Below, piece after piece: positions 8,437 through 17,273 of a DNA stretch of 64,000 nucleotides (the first letter of the stretch is position 1; the number at the start of each line of letters is the position of its first letter). Position numbers and translations under genes: made by a program. The notes beneath the pieces were generated by a model. That model had not been told where the DNA came from. It did no database searches and was given only the letters and a program-made list of their open reading frames with translations. This DNA comes from Rhodococcus gordoniae (GTDB lineage: Bacteria; Actinomycetota; Actinomycetes; Mycobacteriales; Mycobacteriaceae), in NCBI RefSeq assembly GCF_001646655.1, contig NZ_LPZN01000003.1:248001-312000 (forward strand). Direction: 5' to 3'.

Positions 8437-10265
8437 TGCGCCGCGGAATCGCCACCGTCTCGCTCTCCGGTGTTCTCGCCGACAAACTCGACGCGATCGC
8501 CGCCGCGGGATTCGACGGAATCGAGATCTTCGACAACGACCTGATCGCGTCGCCGCTGTCCCCCACCGAGGTGGCCCGCCGCTGCGCCGATCTCGGCCTG
8601 TCGATCGATCTGTTCCAGCCGATCCGCGACATCGAGGGCGTCGACCCGCGGCGGTTCCCCGACGTCCTGCATCGCGTCCGCCGCAAGCTCGAGGTGATGA
8701 ACGAACTCGGCGCGACGACCTTCCTGGCGTGCTCGAACGCGCTCCCGAACGCGATCGACGACCCGGAGCTGTCCGCCGAGCAGCTGCGTATCGTCGGCGA
8801 GCTCGCCGCCTCGCACGGGGTCACCTTCGCCTACGAGGCCCTCGCCTGGGGACGGCACGTCAACCGGGTCGGACAGGCGTGGAATCTCGTCGACCGCGCC
8901 GACCACCCGGCGGTGACGCTGGCCGTGGACACCTTCCACATGCTCGCGCGCGGCGACGACGGACGCGCCCTGGCCGGAATCCCGGGCGAGCGCATCGGTT
9001 TCCTGCAGGTCGCCGACGCCCCGGTGCTCGAGATGAACGTCCTCGAATGGAGCCGCCACTTCCGCTGCTTCCCGGGGCAGGGCATGCTCGACGTGTCCGG
9101 GGTCGTCGCGGCCGTGCTCGACGCCGGCTACGACGGCCCGCTGTCGCTCGAGGTCTTCAGCGACGTGGTGCGCGAAGCGGATCCGCATGTGACCGCGCGC
9201 GACGCGATGCGGTCGCTGCTGTTCCTCGAGGACCGGCTCGGTGCGCGGCTCACCGGCCCCGCACGCGAGAAGGTGACGGTCGCGCCGCCGGTGCCGGCGC
9301 GCACCGATGCGGCGTTCGTCGAACTCGCCGACCCCGACCGCACCGACTACCCGGCACTGCTCACCGGACTCGGATTCCACATCGCCGGCCGGCACCGCAG
9401 CAAGCCCGTCGTGTGGTGGCGCAACGGCGGCGCGAACGTCGTCCTCAACGAAGCGCCCGCGCCGGGCCCTGCCGCGACCGCGCTGGGGCTCGTCGCGCCC
9501 GACGTCGCCGCGGTGGCCGAACGCGCCGCCAGCCTGTTGTGGCCCGCGGTCGACCGCACCCGCGGGGAGGGCGAGGCGGGCCTGCCGGGCATCACCTCCC
9601 CCTCCGGCCTGCACGTCTTCGTCAGTGCCGAGGCAGGGCAGACCGACGACTGGCACAACGACTTCGTGGCCGACGACGCCGCAGTCACTCCCCCGGCGGA
9701 CGAGGGATGGCTCGGTCTCGACCACGTCGACGTGACGGTGGCCGCGGACGATCTGAACCAGGAGCTGTCGTTCTTCCGCACCCTGTTCGGGCTGCGCCCG
9801 GAGGACCCCGAGGAGTACATCCAGCCGCAGGGCCGCCTGCGTATCCGCGCCCTGCGTGCGGAGAAGGGGGACCTGCGGGTCGCGTTGAACGTCTCCGAGA
9901 CCGGTGCGGCGCCACAGCCGCACGGCGTGACCCAGCTGGCCTTCGCCACGGCAGACGTCGTCGACTCGGTGCGCCACGCGCGTGCGCGCGGTGTGGAGTT
10001 CCTGCGACCACCCGCGAACTACTACGCCGACCTCGATGCGCGGTTCGCGCTCGACCCCGGGCTGCTCGCCGCCCTGCAGAGCAACGGCCTGCTCTACGAC
10101 CGCAACGACGACGGAGGTGAATTCCTGCACGCCTACACGCTCCCGGTGCAGGGTGGATTCCAGGTCGAACTCCTCGAACGGCGCGGCGCCTACACCGGAT
10201 ACGGCTCCCCGAACGCCCACGTCCGGCTCGCCGCGGCCGCCCGCGCGGGATCAGCGGTCACGTAA
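8436..10265 (+). CDS. qsuB: 3-Dehydroshikimate dehydratase fused to an HPPD-like domain
   Basis: 609 residues in two parts. Residues 1-270 form a TIM-barrel of the sugar-phosphate isomerase family with metal ligands E134 (YEALAW), D165 and H168 (DTFH), Q191 (FLQVAD) and E239 (LEVFSD), the arrangement known from QuiC1/AsbF enzymes that convert dehydroshikimate to protocatechuate. Residues about 295-590 are a vicinal-oxygen-chelate domain resembling 4-hydroxyphenylpyruvate dioxygenase; H430 and E578 fit metal positions, but the middle His is replaced by Gln500 (GVTQLAF). The start codon overlaps the previous stop by one nt. Its 3' end overlaps the convergent hydrolase gene by 15 nt. Protocatechuate would feed the beta-ketoadipate pathway encoded elsewhere. 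Confidence 0.9.
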   Translation: MRRGIATVSLSGVLADKLDAIAAAGFDGIEIFDNDLIASPLSPTEVARRCADLGLSIDLFQPIRDIEGVDPRRFPDVLHRVRRKLEVMNELGATTFLACSNALPNAIDDPELSAEQLRIVGELAASHGVTFAYEALAWGRHVNRVGQAWNLVDRADHPAVTLAVDTFHMLARGDDGRALAGIPGERIGFLQVADAPVLEMNVLEWSRHFRCFPGQGMLDVSGVVAAVLDAGYDGPLSLEVFSDVVREADPHVTARDAMRSLLFLEDRLGARLTGPAREKVTVAPPVPARTDAAFVELADPDRTDYPALLTGLGFHIAGRHRSKPVVWWRNGGANVVLNEAPAPGPAATALGLVAPDVAAVAERAASLLWPAVDRTRGEGEAGLPGITSPSGLHVFVSAEAGQTDDWHNDFVADDAAVTPPADEGWLGLDHVDVTVAADDLNQELSFFRTLFGLRPEDPEEYIQPQGRLRIRALRAEKGDLRVALNVSETGAAPQPHGVTQLAFATADVVDSVRHARARGVEFLRPPANYYADLDARFALDPGLLAALQSNGLLYDRNDDGGEFLHAYTLPVQGGFQVELLERRGAYTGYGSPNAHVRLAAAARAGSAVT

Positions 10266-11108
10266 CCACGCCACGATCGTCGCGACGGTGTCGTCGTTGT
10301 CGCGGATCCAGCCGTTGTGGCCCAGGGGCCGCGGATTGTGCCATCGGGTGATCTCGGTGGACGGCAGCTTCTCGAGCAGGTGCTGCGCGGACGCGACGGG
10401 GGTGAGTTCGTCGCCGTCGATCGTGATCGACAGGACGGGGAGCGTGAGCCGCCCGATCCGTTCCTCGTAGTCGATGTCCGCGCCGGCCGGTTCGAACCGG
10501 CCGGTGCGGGCCAATCGTGCCCAGTCGGAGATCAGGGCGCGCGACTGCCGGCCGAAGCCGGCGACGTCGATCCGGTCGCCGGGCCAGAACCCGGCGACCG
10601 CGGCGGTCAGCGACATCGCCGTCGATCCGAGCCACAGCCCCGGGCCGCGGACGCCGCCGTGGTGCCGGTAGTAGGGCGTGCCCGACGCGACGAGGATCAG
10701 CCCGCCGAGCCGTCCGCGGATGCGCGCGGCGTAGAGCGCGCCGAGCTGCCCGCCCATGGAGTGACCGAGCAGGTAGGGCGTCGAGTCGGGGAAACGTTCC
10801 CGCACCACCTCGAAGACGGCGGGGAAATGCGTCGCGACGATCTCGTGGTAGCCGTACGTGCTGTCCGGTCCCGGCCTCGGACGGCTGTCACCCTGACCGG
10901 CGAGCTCACAGACAGCCGCGTCGAATCCGTGCTCGGTGATCGCCTGCGCGAAGGGCTCGTAGTAACCGGCGGGGATACCGAGGCCCGGGACGACGACCAC
11001 GACGGCGCGGGAGGCGTCGCGGCGTGTCTCGTGTTCGTGGTCGGGTCCCGCGAAGAGGCGCACCGGCGCCGTGGTGCCGCCGGGAAGCTGGATCGGTACG
11101 GTCTCCAC
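10251..11108 (-). CDS. Alpha/beta hydrolase, serine esterase-like
   Basis: 285 residues from a GTG start. The nucleophile elbow is GHSMGG, preceded by a VVVVVPGLG oxyanion strand; acid and base are likely the Asp in TIDGDELTP and the His in PLGHNGW. No signal peptide. The family includes monoacylglycerol lipases and COG4757-type predicted hydrolases, so the substrate is open. The gene is convergent with the dehydroshikimate dehydratase gene, sharing 15 nt at the 3' ends with no room for a terminator between them. Confidence 0.85.
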   Translation of the reverse strand: METVPIQLPGGTTAPVRLFAGPDHEHETRRDASRAVVVVVPGLGIPAGYYEPFAQAITEHGFDAAVCELAGQGDSRPRPGPDSTYGYHEIVATHFPAVFEVVRERFPDSTPYLLGHSMGGQLGALYAARIRGRLGGLILVASGTPYYRHHGGVRGPGLWLGSTAMSLTAAVAGFWPGDRIDVAGFGRQSRALISDWARLARTGRFEPAGADIDYEERIGRLTLPVLSITIDGDELTPVASAQHLLEKLPSTEITRWHNPRPLGHNGWIRDNDDTVATIVAWLRDR

Positions 11109-11268
11109 CGGCTCAGACTAGGCCGATCCGGACGCGGCGGTTGCCGGTTTCCTCCTCCACCCCGAGTCCGGAATTCAGGGTGGGGATGGGGGTCGTGCCC
11201 GGATGTGCTCGGGCCCGGTCGCGGCGGACGATCGAAATGTCCGATCCAGCACCCCTTCGGAGGATCCC

Positions 11269-11610
11269 ATGCGTACCCCTTCCGCTCGCTCCCGTCTCGC
11301 GACCGCCGCCGTCCTGTCGATGGGCACTGCCGCGTTCCTTCTCGGAACAAGCACTGCCGCAGCACAACCCGCGCCCGGCGTCGTGGGCATGAGCGAGCAG
11401 GACGCGGTCGAGATGCTCGCCGCGAACGATGTGCCGTACACGATCGTCAACCGGTCCGGTTCCGTCGGCGGCGACTGCACGGTGACCGCTCAGCGAGACC
11501 GGGGGTACCGGACCGTCGTCGAGTACGAATACGACAGCGACGACAACGAGTTCGACCGTGTCGAGCGTCAGGTGTGGCGAGGGGTAGGCCTGGCGGTCGT
11601 GTGCCGCTGA
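11269..11610 (+). CDS. Small secreted protein with a PASTA-like segment
   Basis: 113 residues. GGAGG sits six nt upstream of the ATG. Residues 1-34 form a Sec signal peptide (basic start, hydrophobic core, Ala-x-Ala before QPAPG). The mature part begins VVGMSEQDAVEMLAANDVPYTIVNRSGS, the helix-strand pattern of a PASTA domain, and holds two Cys that could form a disulphide. Similar small proteins are common and uncharacterised in rhodococci and mycobacteria. A role in cell-wall sensing is only suggested by the fold resemblance. Confidence 0.78.
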   Translation: MRTPSARSRLATAAVLSMGTAAFLLGTSTAAAQPAPGVVGMSEQDAVEMLAANDVPYTIVNRSGSVGGDCTVTAQRDRGYRTVVEYEYDSDDNEFDRVERQVWRGVGLAVVCR

Positions 11611-11820
11611 CCCGCCTCGAAGGTCGGTCCAGCCCGAAAATACTCTCCCGCAGACCATCTCGAGTATCCTCGCGGCTTCCGAGCACGCCGGGCGACGAGT
11701 TGTCCAGGATGATTCCAGCACTCCCCGGCGAGAGTCCGGTCGACCCCGAGTCGAAGATCAGGGTGAAGATCCGGGCCGTTCCCGGATGTGGCGGGATCGT
11801 CTCGGCGACAGGATGAATGC

Positions 11821-12024
11821 ATGAACTTCGAGAACCGGACCCCCCGCCCCTTCACCCGTTCCTCGTCCCAGCGCATGCTCGGTGGCGTGTGCGCAGGACT
11901 GGCCGAGTACTTCGGCATCGACCTCAACCTCGTGCGCGCAGGCGCACTCCTCACAGCCTTCGTCACGGGTGGCACCGCCGTACTGCTCTACCTCGCATTG
12001 TGGATGATCGTCCCCGAACACTGA
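11821..12024 (+). CDS. PspC-domain small membrane protein
   Basis: 67 residues. The pattern RPFTRSSSQRMLGGVCAGLAEYFGIDLNLVR is the PspC domain, followed by one long hydrophobic helix (about residues 38-62) ending LWMIVPEH. PspC proteins are linked to envelope-stress responses; short stand-alone versions are frequent in actinobacteria. AGGA lies nine nt before the ATG. It is monocistronic and closed by a hairpin. Confidence 0.9.
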   Translation: MNFENRTPRPFTRSSSQRMLGGVCAGLAEYFGIDLNLVRAGALLTAFVTGGTAVLLYLALWMIVPEH

Positions 12025-12044
12025 TCGACATCCCGGCCCGAAGA

Positions 12045-12084
12045 ACATGCGACCCCCGATGGACATCCATCGGGGGTCGCATGT
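12045..12084. terminator. Strong terminator after the PspC gene
   Basis: A perfect 18-bp inverted repeat (12045-12062 with 12067-12084) around a 4-nt loop. It separates the PspC gene from the convergent micropeptide gene and could terminate both. Confidence 0.9.
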
Positions 12085-12114
12085 TGTGCAGGTGGCAGCG
12101 GCAGTCGCGAACCA

Positions 12115-12225
12115 CTACGACTGGGCGCTGCCCAGCAGAGCGCTGCCGCTGTCGAGCAGGGTGCCCAGAAGTTCGGTGCCGCCGAGCAGTTCGAGGGCGG
12201 AGCCGATGAGTTCGATGATCTCCAT
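12115..12225 (-). CDS. 36-residue hydrophobic/amphipathic peptide, possible cell-envelope micropeptide
   Basis: A 36-codon ORF (MEIIELIGSALELLGGTELL, ending GSALLGSAQS) with a strong AAGGAGA ribosome site six nt before ATG. There is no signal peptide or recognisable domain. The peptide is mostly Leu, Ile, Gly, Ser and Glu and should form an amphipathic helix with net negative charge. Size, composition and lack of a signal peptide recall the PorA/PorH channel peptides of Corynebacterium, which are O-mycoloylated. The gene lies upstream of no other gene, is flanked by hairpins, and is followed on the same strand by none; the mycolyltransferase gene is the next gene behind it. The function is a hypothesis. 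Confidence 0.55.
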   Translation of the reverse strand: MEIIELIGSALELLGGTELLGTLLDSGSALLGSAQS

Positions 12226-12570
12226 GAGAATCTCCTTCGTCCGATCGCATATCGAACGGATTTCGTCCGATCGCTTTACGCCCACCCGGAAATCCGACCG
12301 GATTCCATCGGGCTCGAATAGATTCTGGTCACATTCGTCGAGCTTTCGCGACCCGAGAATGCAAAAAACTGGTGTGATGACTTTCACACTCGCAGATTCA
12401 CCCGAAGAGTCCCCGTAAATCAGCAGTTCAGAGTACTCGCATAAGAAAATGGAACGTTCGTACCGATCGATTCGCTTCGGATTCGATATTTCCGATCGAC
12501 CCGTTTCATCCCGTTCCCGAACAGTTATGGGCGAGTTGCCCGGTCCACCGGAAATATGCCACCGAACGGA
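12226..12570. other. AT-richer intergenic stretch without a convincing gene
   Basis: About 345 bp with lower GC than the surroundings, forming the 5' region of the micropeptide gene. On the minus strand the segment CGATCGGACGAA occurs twice about 30 nt apart just upstream of the ribosome site. No ORF with a good start site is seen; the 13-codon plus-strand ORF near 12376 is not convincing. The region probably holds the micropeptide promoter and leader. Confidence 0.5.
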
Positions 12571-12604
12571 AATGCCCGGCTCGACAGAGGTCGAACCGGG
12601 CATT
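12571..12604 (-). terminator. Terminator after the mycolyltransferase gene
   Basis: A 14-bp stem (12571-12584 with 12591-12604) with one G-T mismatch and a 6-nt loop, 22 nt beyond the stop codon of the minus-strand mycolyltransferase gene. Confidence 0.75.
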
Positions 12605-12625
12605 CGGCGAGTCGCGGAAGGACCC

Positions 12626-13642
12626 CTACAGTCCGACCGCCTCGGACAGCACCGGCCACGAGTTGCGCAGATCGTCCTCCCAGTAGTCCCACGAATGCGT
12701 GCCCGCCGGGCGGATGTCGATGTGGGCGGGAATGTCCAGTTCCCCGAGGCGCTGTGCCATCCGCTGCGTGCAGTGATGGACGGCTGCCTCGATGCTGCCG
12801 CCGACGACCACCTGACCGACGAGTCCGATCGGGTCGTTGTTCACCGACCGGGCCCCGAGCCGCTCGTACTCACCGGGCAGACCCGAGCCCGACGAGATGT
12901 ACACGTCGATCCCGCGAAGTTTCTCCGCGTGGAGGTACGGATCGTTCTCGATCCATCCCGCGTCCCCCACCGGGCCCCACATGTTCTCGGGATCGCCGCC
13001 CTTGACCCGCACGACGGCCTGCACGTACGACTGCCCGAGCGGCGTGCTCGTCTCGGCGCACCCGCTGTACGCCCCGACCGCCTCGTACAACTCGGGCGCT
13101 GCCGTCGCGAGGCCGAGAACCGACGTACCCGACATGGACACGCCTGCGATGGCGTTGCGGCCCGACGTCCCGAACTGCGCGTCGACGACCGGCGGGAGTT
13201 CGCGCGTCAGGAAGGTCGTCCACTTGTTGCGGCCGAGCACGGGATCGTCGTTCTGCCAGTCGGTGTAGTAGCTGTACCCACCCAGGAGGGGCGTGACGAC
13301 GTTGATGTTCTTGTCGGAGAAGAAGTCCTCGATGTCGGTCTGCCTCTCCCAGGTGGCGATCCCCTGACCGCCTCCCGAGCCGTTGAGCAGATAGAGCGTG
13401 GGACGGGGTTCGCTCGCGTCGGCGGGTGTCCGGACCCGGAGCGGGATCACCTTGTCCATCGACGGCGAGTAGACGTTCGCGATCACGGTGCGGTCGCTTT
13501 CGCGCTCGACGGAGGTCAACTCCCCCACCGGCTGTTCGCCGGCCTCTCCCGGCCGCGCGACGGCGCCTCCAGCAGTCGCGAGCACCATCGACGTTGCCAC
13601 CGCCATCGTGAGCAGTACCCGTCGCAACCGGGACGACCGCAT
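12626..13642 (-). CDS. Secreted mycolyltransferase (antigen 85 family)
   Basis: 338 residues beginning with a Sec signal peptide (MRSSRLRRVLLTMAVATSMV, cleavage after AVA-R). The mature protein is an antigen 85/esterase-D alpha/beta hydrolase: YLLNGSGGG strand, nucleophile elbow GVSMSG, and a C-terminal His in GTHSWDYW, the family pattern. Such enzymes move mycolic acids from trehalose monomycolate onto trehalose, arabinogalactan or proteins outside the cell. Length is close to the 300-340 usual for single-domain members. The ATG at 13642 is preferred because it begins the signal peptide and follows GGGAGAG. The acceptor cannot be told from sequence. Confidence 0.9.
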   Translation of the reverse strand: MRSSRLRRVLLTMAVATSMVLATAGGAVARPGEAGEQPVGELTSVERESDRTVIANVYSPSMDKVIPLRVRTPADASEPRPTLYLLNGSGGGQGIATWERQTDIEDFFSDKNINVVTPLLGGYSYYTDWQNDDPVLGRNKWTTFLTRELPPVVDAQFGTSGRNAIAGVSMSGTSVLGLATAAPELYEAVGAYSGCAETSTPLGQSYVQAVVRVKGGDPENMWGPVGDAGWIENDPYLHAEKLRGIDVYISSGSGLPGEYERLGARSVNNDPIGLVGQVVVGGSIEAAVHHCTQRMAQRLGELDIPAHIDIRPAGTHSWDYWEDDLRNSWPVLSEAVGL

Positions 13643-13818
13643 GTTCTCTCCCCTCGTGGATCCGTCTGCCTGCACACTGCCGTCCGGCGCCGGATCGGCA
13701 CGAACCGCCGGGAACCGGATGCAGTGGCACTGTCGGGACATTCATCGTGTGCCGAGTCCGTTTCGTAACGGATGTGTCATCGTTCGGTACGAGCGGCCGG
13801 AACGATTGGGGAAGAGCA

Positions 13819-13854
13819 CGAGGCCCGACCCCACCGGAGTGGGATCGGGCCTCG
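13819..13854 (-). terminator. Terminator after groEL2
   Basis: A 15-bp stem (13819-13833 with 13840-13854), one G-T mismatch, 6-nt loop, about 80 nt beyond the groEL2 stop on the minus strand. Confidence 0.78.
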
Positions 13855-13870
13855 CGTGGCTCTACGGGCA

Positions 13871-15756
<1,886 letters not shown>

Positions 15757-15813
15757 TTACCGGCACCCGCCACCCCCGTCACGAAATCCGTGGAAGAGCT
15801 ACTACGCCCTCAC

Positions 15814-16338
15814 TCACCGCGGCGTCGAACCGACACCCACGGCGCACCACTGCCCCGTTGCCGTGTTGACCGCGAACGACTGGGCGCCGACGCACGTGAC
15901 GCCGGTGGTGTCGGCCGTCGCGCCCGAACCCCAGCCGGCCACCGACAGGGTCGTCGCCGGACCTTGGGCCCACGAGTGGCTCAATCCCCCGCCGAGCGCG
16001 TACGCGAACGAACGACCGCCATCACGGGCAGCGCTGAGCGCCGTGCCGAAGCCCGTCGCATGGGCTTCGGCGGCGCCGGCCGACTCGGCCACGGACACCG
16101 CGGTGCCGCTGTCGGCCGCATACGCCCGAGCGAACGCACCCTCGGCCGTCGCGCCGCAACTGGCGGTGTCGGACACGAGGATGTCGTTGGCAGACGGAGG
16201 CGACACGCAGGTCACCGGCGCGGCCGTGGCGGTACCGCCACCGAAGAGCGCGGCCGAGGCCACACCGACGGCGACGAGTACACCTGCCCGGAACGAACGG
16301 CGCGCGGTGAGAGCGGAACGGAAGGAACGAATGGACAA
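15814..16338 (-). CDS. Secreted Ala/Gly-rich hypothetical protein
   Basis: 174 residues from a TTG start supported by GAGGAG seven nt upstream. A Sec signal peptide spans about residues 1-40 (hydrophobic VLVAVGVASAALFGG, cleavage near ATA-AP). The mature part is rich in Ala, Gly, Ser and Thr with four Cys (VTCVS, TASCG, GVTCVG, QWCAVG) that could make two disulphides. It resembles the uncharacterised actinobacterial secreted proteins now given DUF names. No function is assigned. Confidence 0.78.
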   Translation of the reverse strand: MSIRSFRSALTARRSFRAGVLVAVGVASAALFGGGTATAAPVTCVSPPSANDILVSDTASCGATAEGAFARAYAADSGTAVSVAESAGAAEAHATGFGTALSAARDGGRSFAYALGGGLSHSWAQGPATTLSVAGWGSGATADTTGVTCVGAQSFAVNTATGQWCAVGVGSTPR

Positions 16339-16452
16339 GAACGGCTCCTCTGCACTGGAGTGCCTCTACGCGAAAGGCTGCGTCTGCGCTGAACGGGGCG
16401 AGCGCCCCGGCGGTAGGGTACCGATCACATCCGTCTCACGCGACACCACGTG

Positions 16453-17229
16453 TCACAGACCGGCGAGAAGTCCGGGAAGATCTGCGACCGAGTCGACGAC
16501 GTGGTCGGGACGATCGACGGCCAGGTCCAGAACCGATTGCCGGAACTTGCCGGTGCGCACCAGGATTCCCGTCATCCCGAGGCGCTGACCGGGCACGACC
16601 TCCCCGGCGAGATCGTCCCCGACGACCACCATCCGATCGGGTTCGACGCCCATCCGCTCCGACGCCACGAGGAAGCCGCGCAGCGACGGCTTGCCCACCG
16701 CCACCACCGACCGTCCGGTGAGTTCCTCGAGTCCCGCCAGGTAGACACCGGTGTCGATCCGCAGCCCGTCGGCCGCCTGCCAGGCGAGCGCCCGGTGCAT
16801 CGCGACCACCGGGACGTCCTCGAGCATCAGTTCGGCGACGCGACTCATCGCCCGATGCGTGAAGGCATCTCCCGCTCCACCGAGGATCACCACCTCCGGA
16901 TCGTCCGCGTCCAGGACGAGACCGTCGAGATCCGCTGCGATGTCGCCCTCGTTGAGGACCCAGCAGCGCAGACCCGGATAGGTCTGCCGGACATGGTCGA
17001 CGGTGAGGGACACCGCCGTGACGATCTCGTCCGGCGCCACTTCCATCCCCAGATCCGTGAGCCGCTGCGCGATCTCGGCACACGTACGCGAGGTGGTGTT
17101 GGTGAGGAAGGCGCGGCGGACGCCGTCGGCACGCAAGCGTGCCAGGACGTCCGCCGCGCCCGGGACGGGCTGCCACTCGGTGACGAGCACACCCTCGATA
17201 TCGAACAACACCCCGTCCACATGCGTCAT
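16453..17229 (-). CDS. HAD-superfamily IIA phosphatase (LHPP/NagD-like)
   Basis: 258 residues. Motif I is FDIEGVL: the nucleophile Asp is present but the usual second Asp (DxD) is Glu. Motif II is FLTNTTS, motif III Lys is in VGKPS, and motif IV is VVVGDDLAGEV. The cap position between motifs II and III defines class IIA, with LHPP and NagD as relatives. Substrate likely a phosphorylated metabolite or phospho-amino acid. The gene starts 44 nt beyond the htpG stop on the same strand, so it may be co-transcribed with the chaperone. Confidence 0.85.
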   Translation of the reverse strand: MTHVDGVLFDIEGVLVTEWQPVPGAADVLARLRADGVRRAFLTNTTSRTCAEIAQRLTDLGMEVAPDEIVTAVSLTVDHVRQTYPGLRCWVLNEGDIAADLDGLVLDADDPEVVILGGAGDAFTHRAMSRVAELMLEDVPVVAMHRALAWQAADGLRIDTGVYLAGLEELTGRSVVAVGKPSLRGFLVASERMGVEPDRMVVVGDDLAGEVVPGQRLGMTGILVRTGKFRQSVLDLAVDRPDHVVDSVADLPGLLAGL

Positions 17230-17273
17230 GCGTCGAGCCTATCCGCGCGGTGACTCGCGGAGAAACGCTCGGC

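Noticed and set aside
12376-12418. 13-codon plus-strand ORF in the AT-rich gap
   Set aside because: No ribosome site and no sign of conservation; too short to support.
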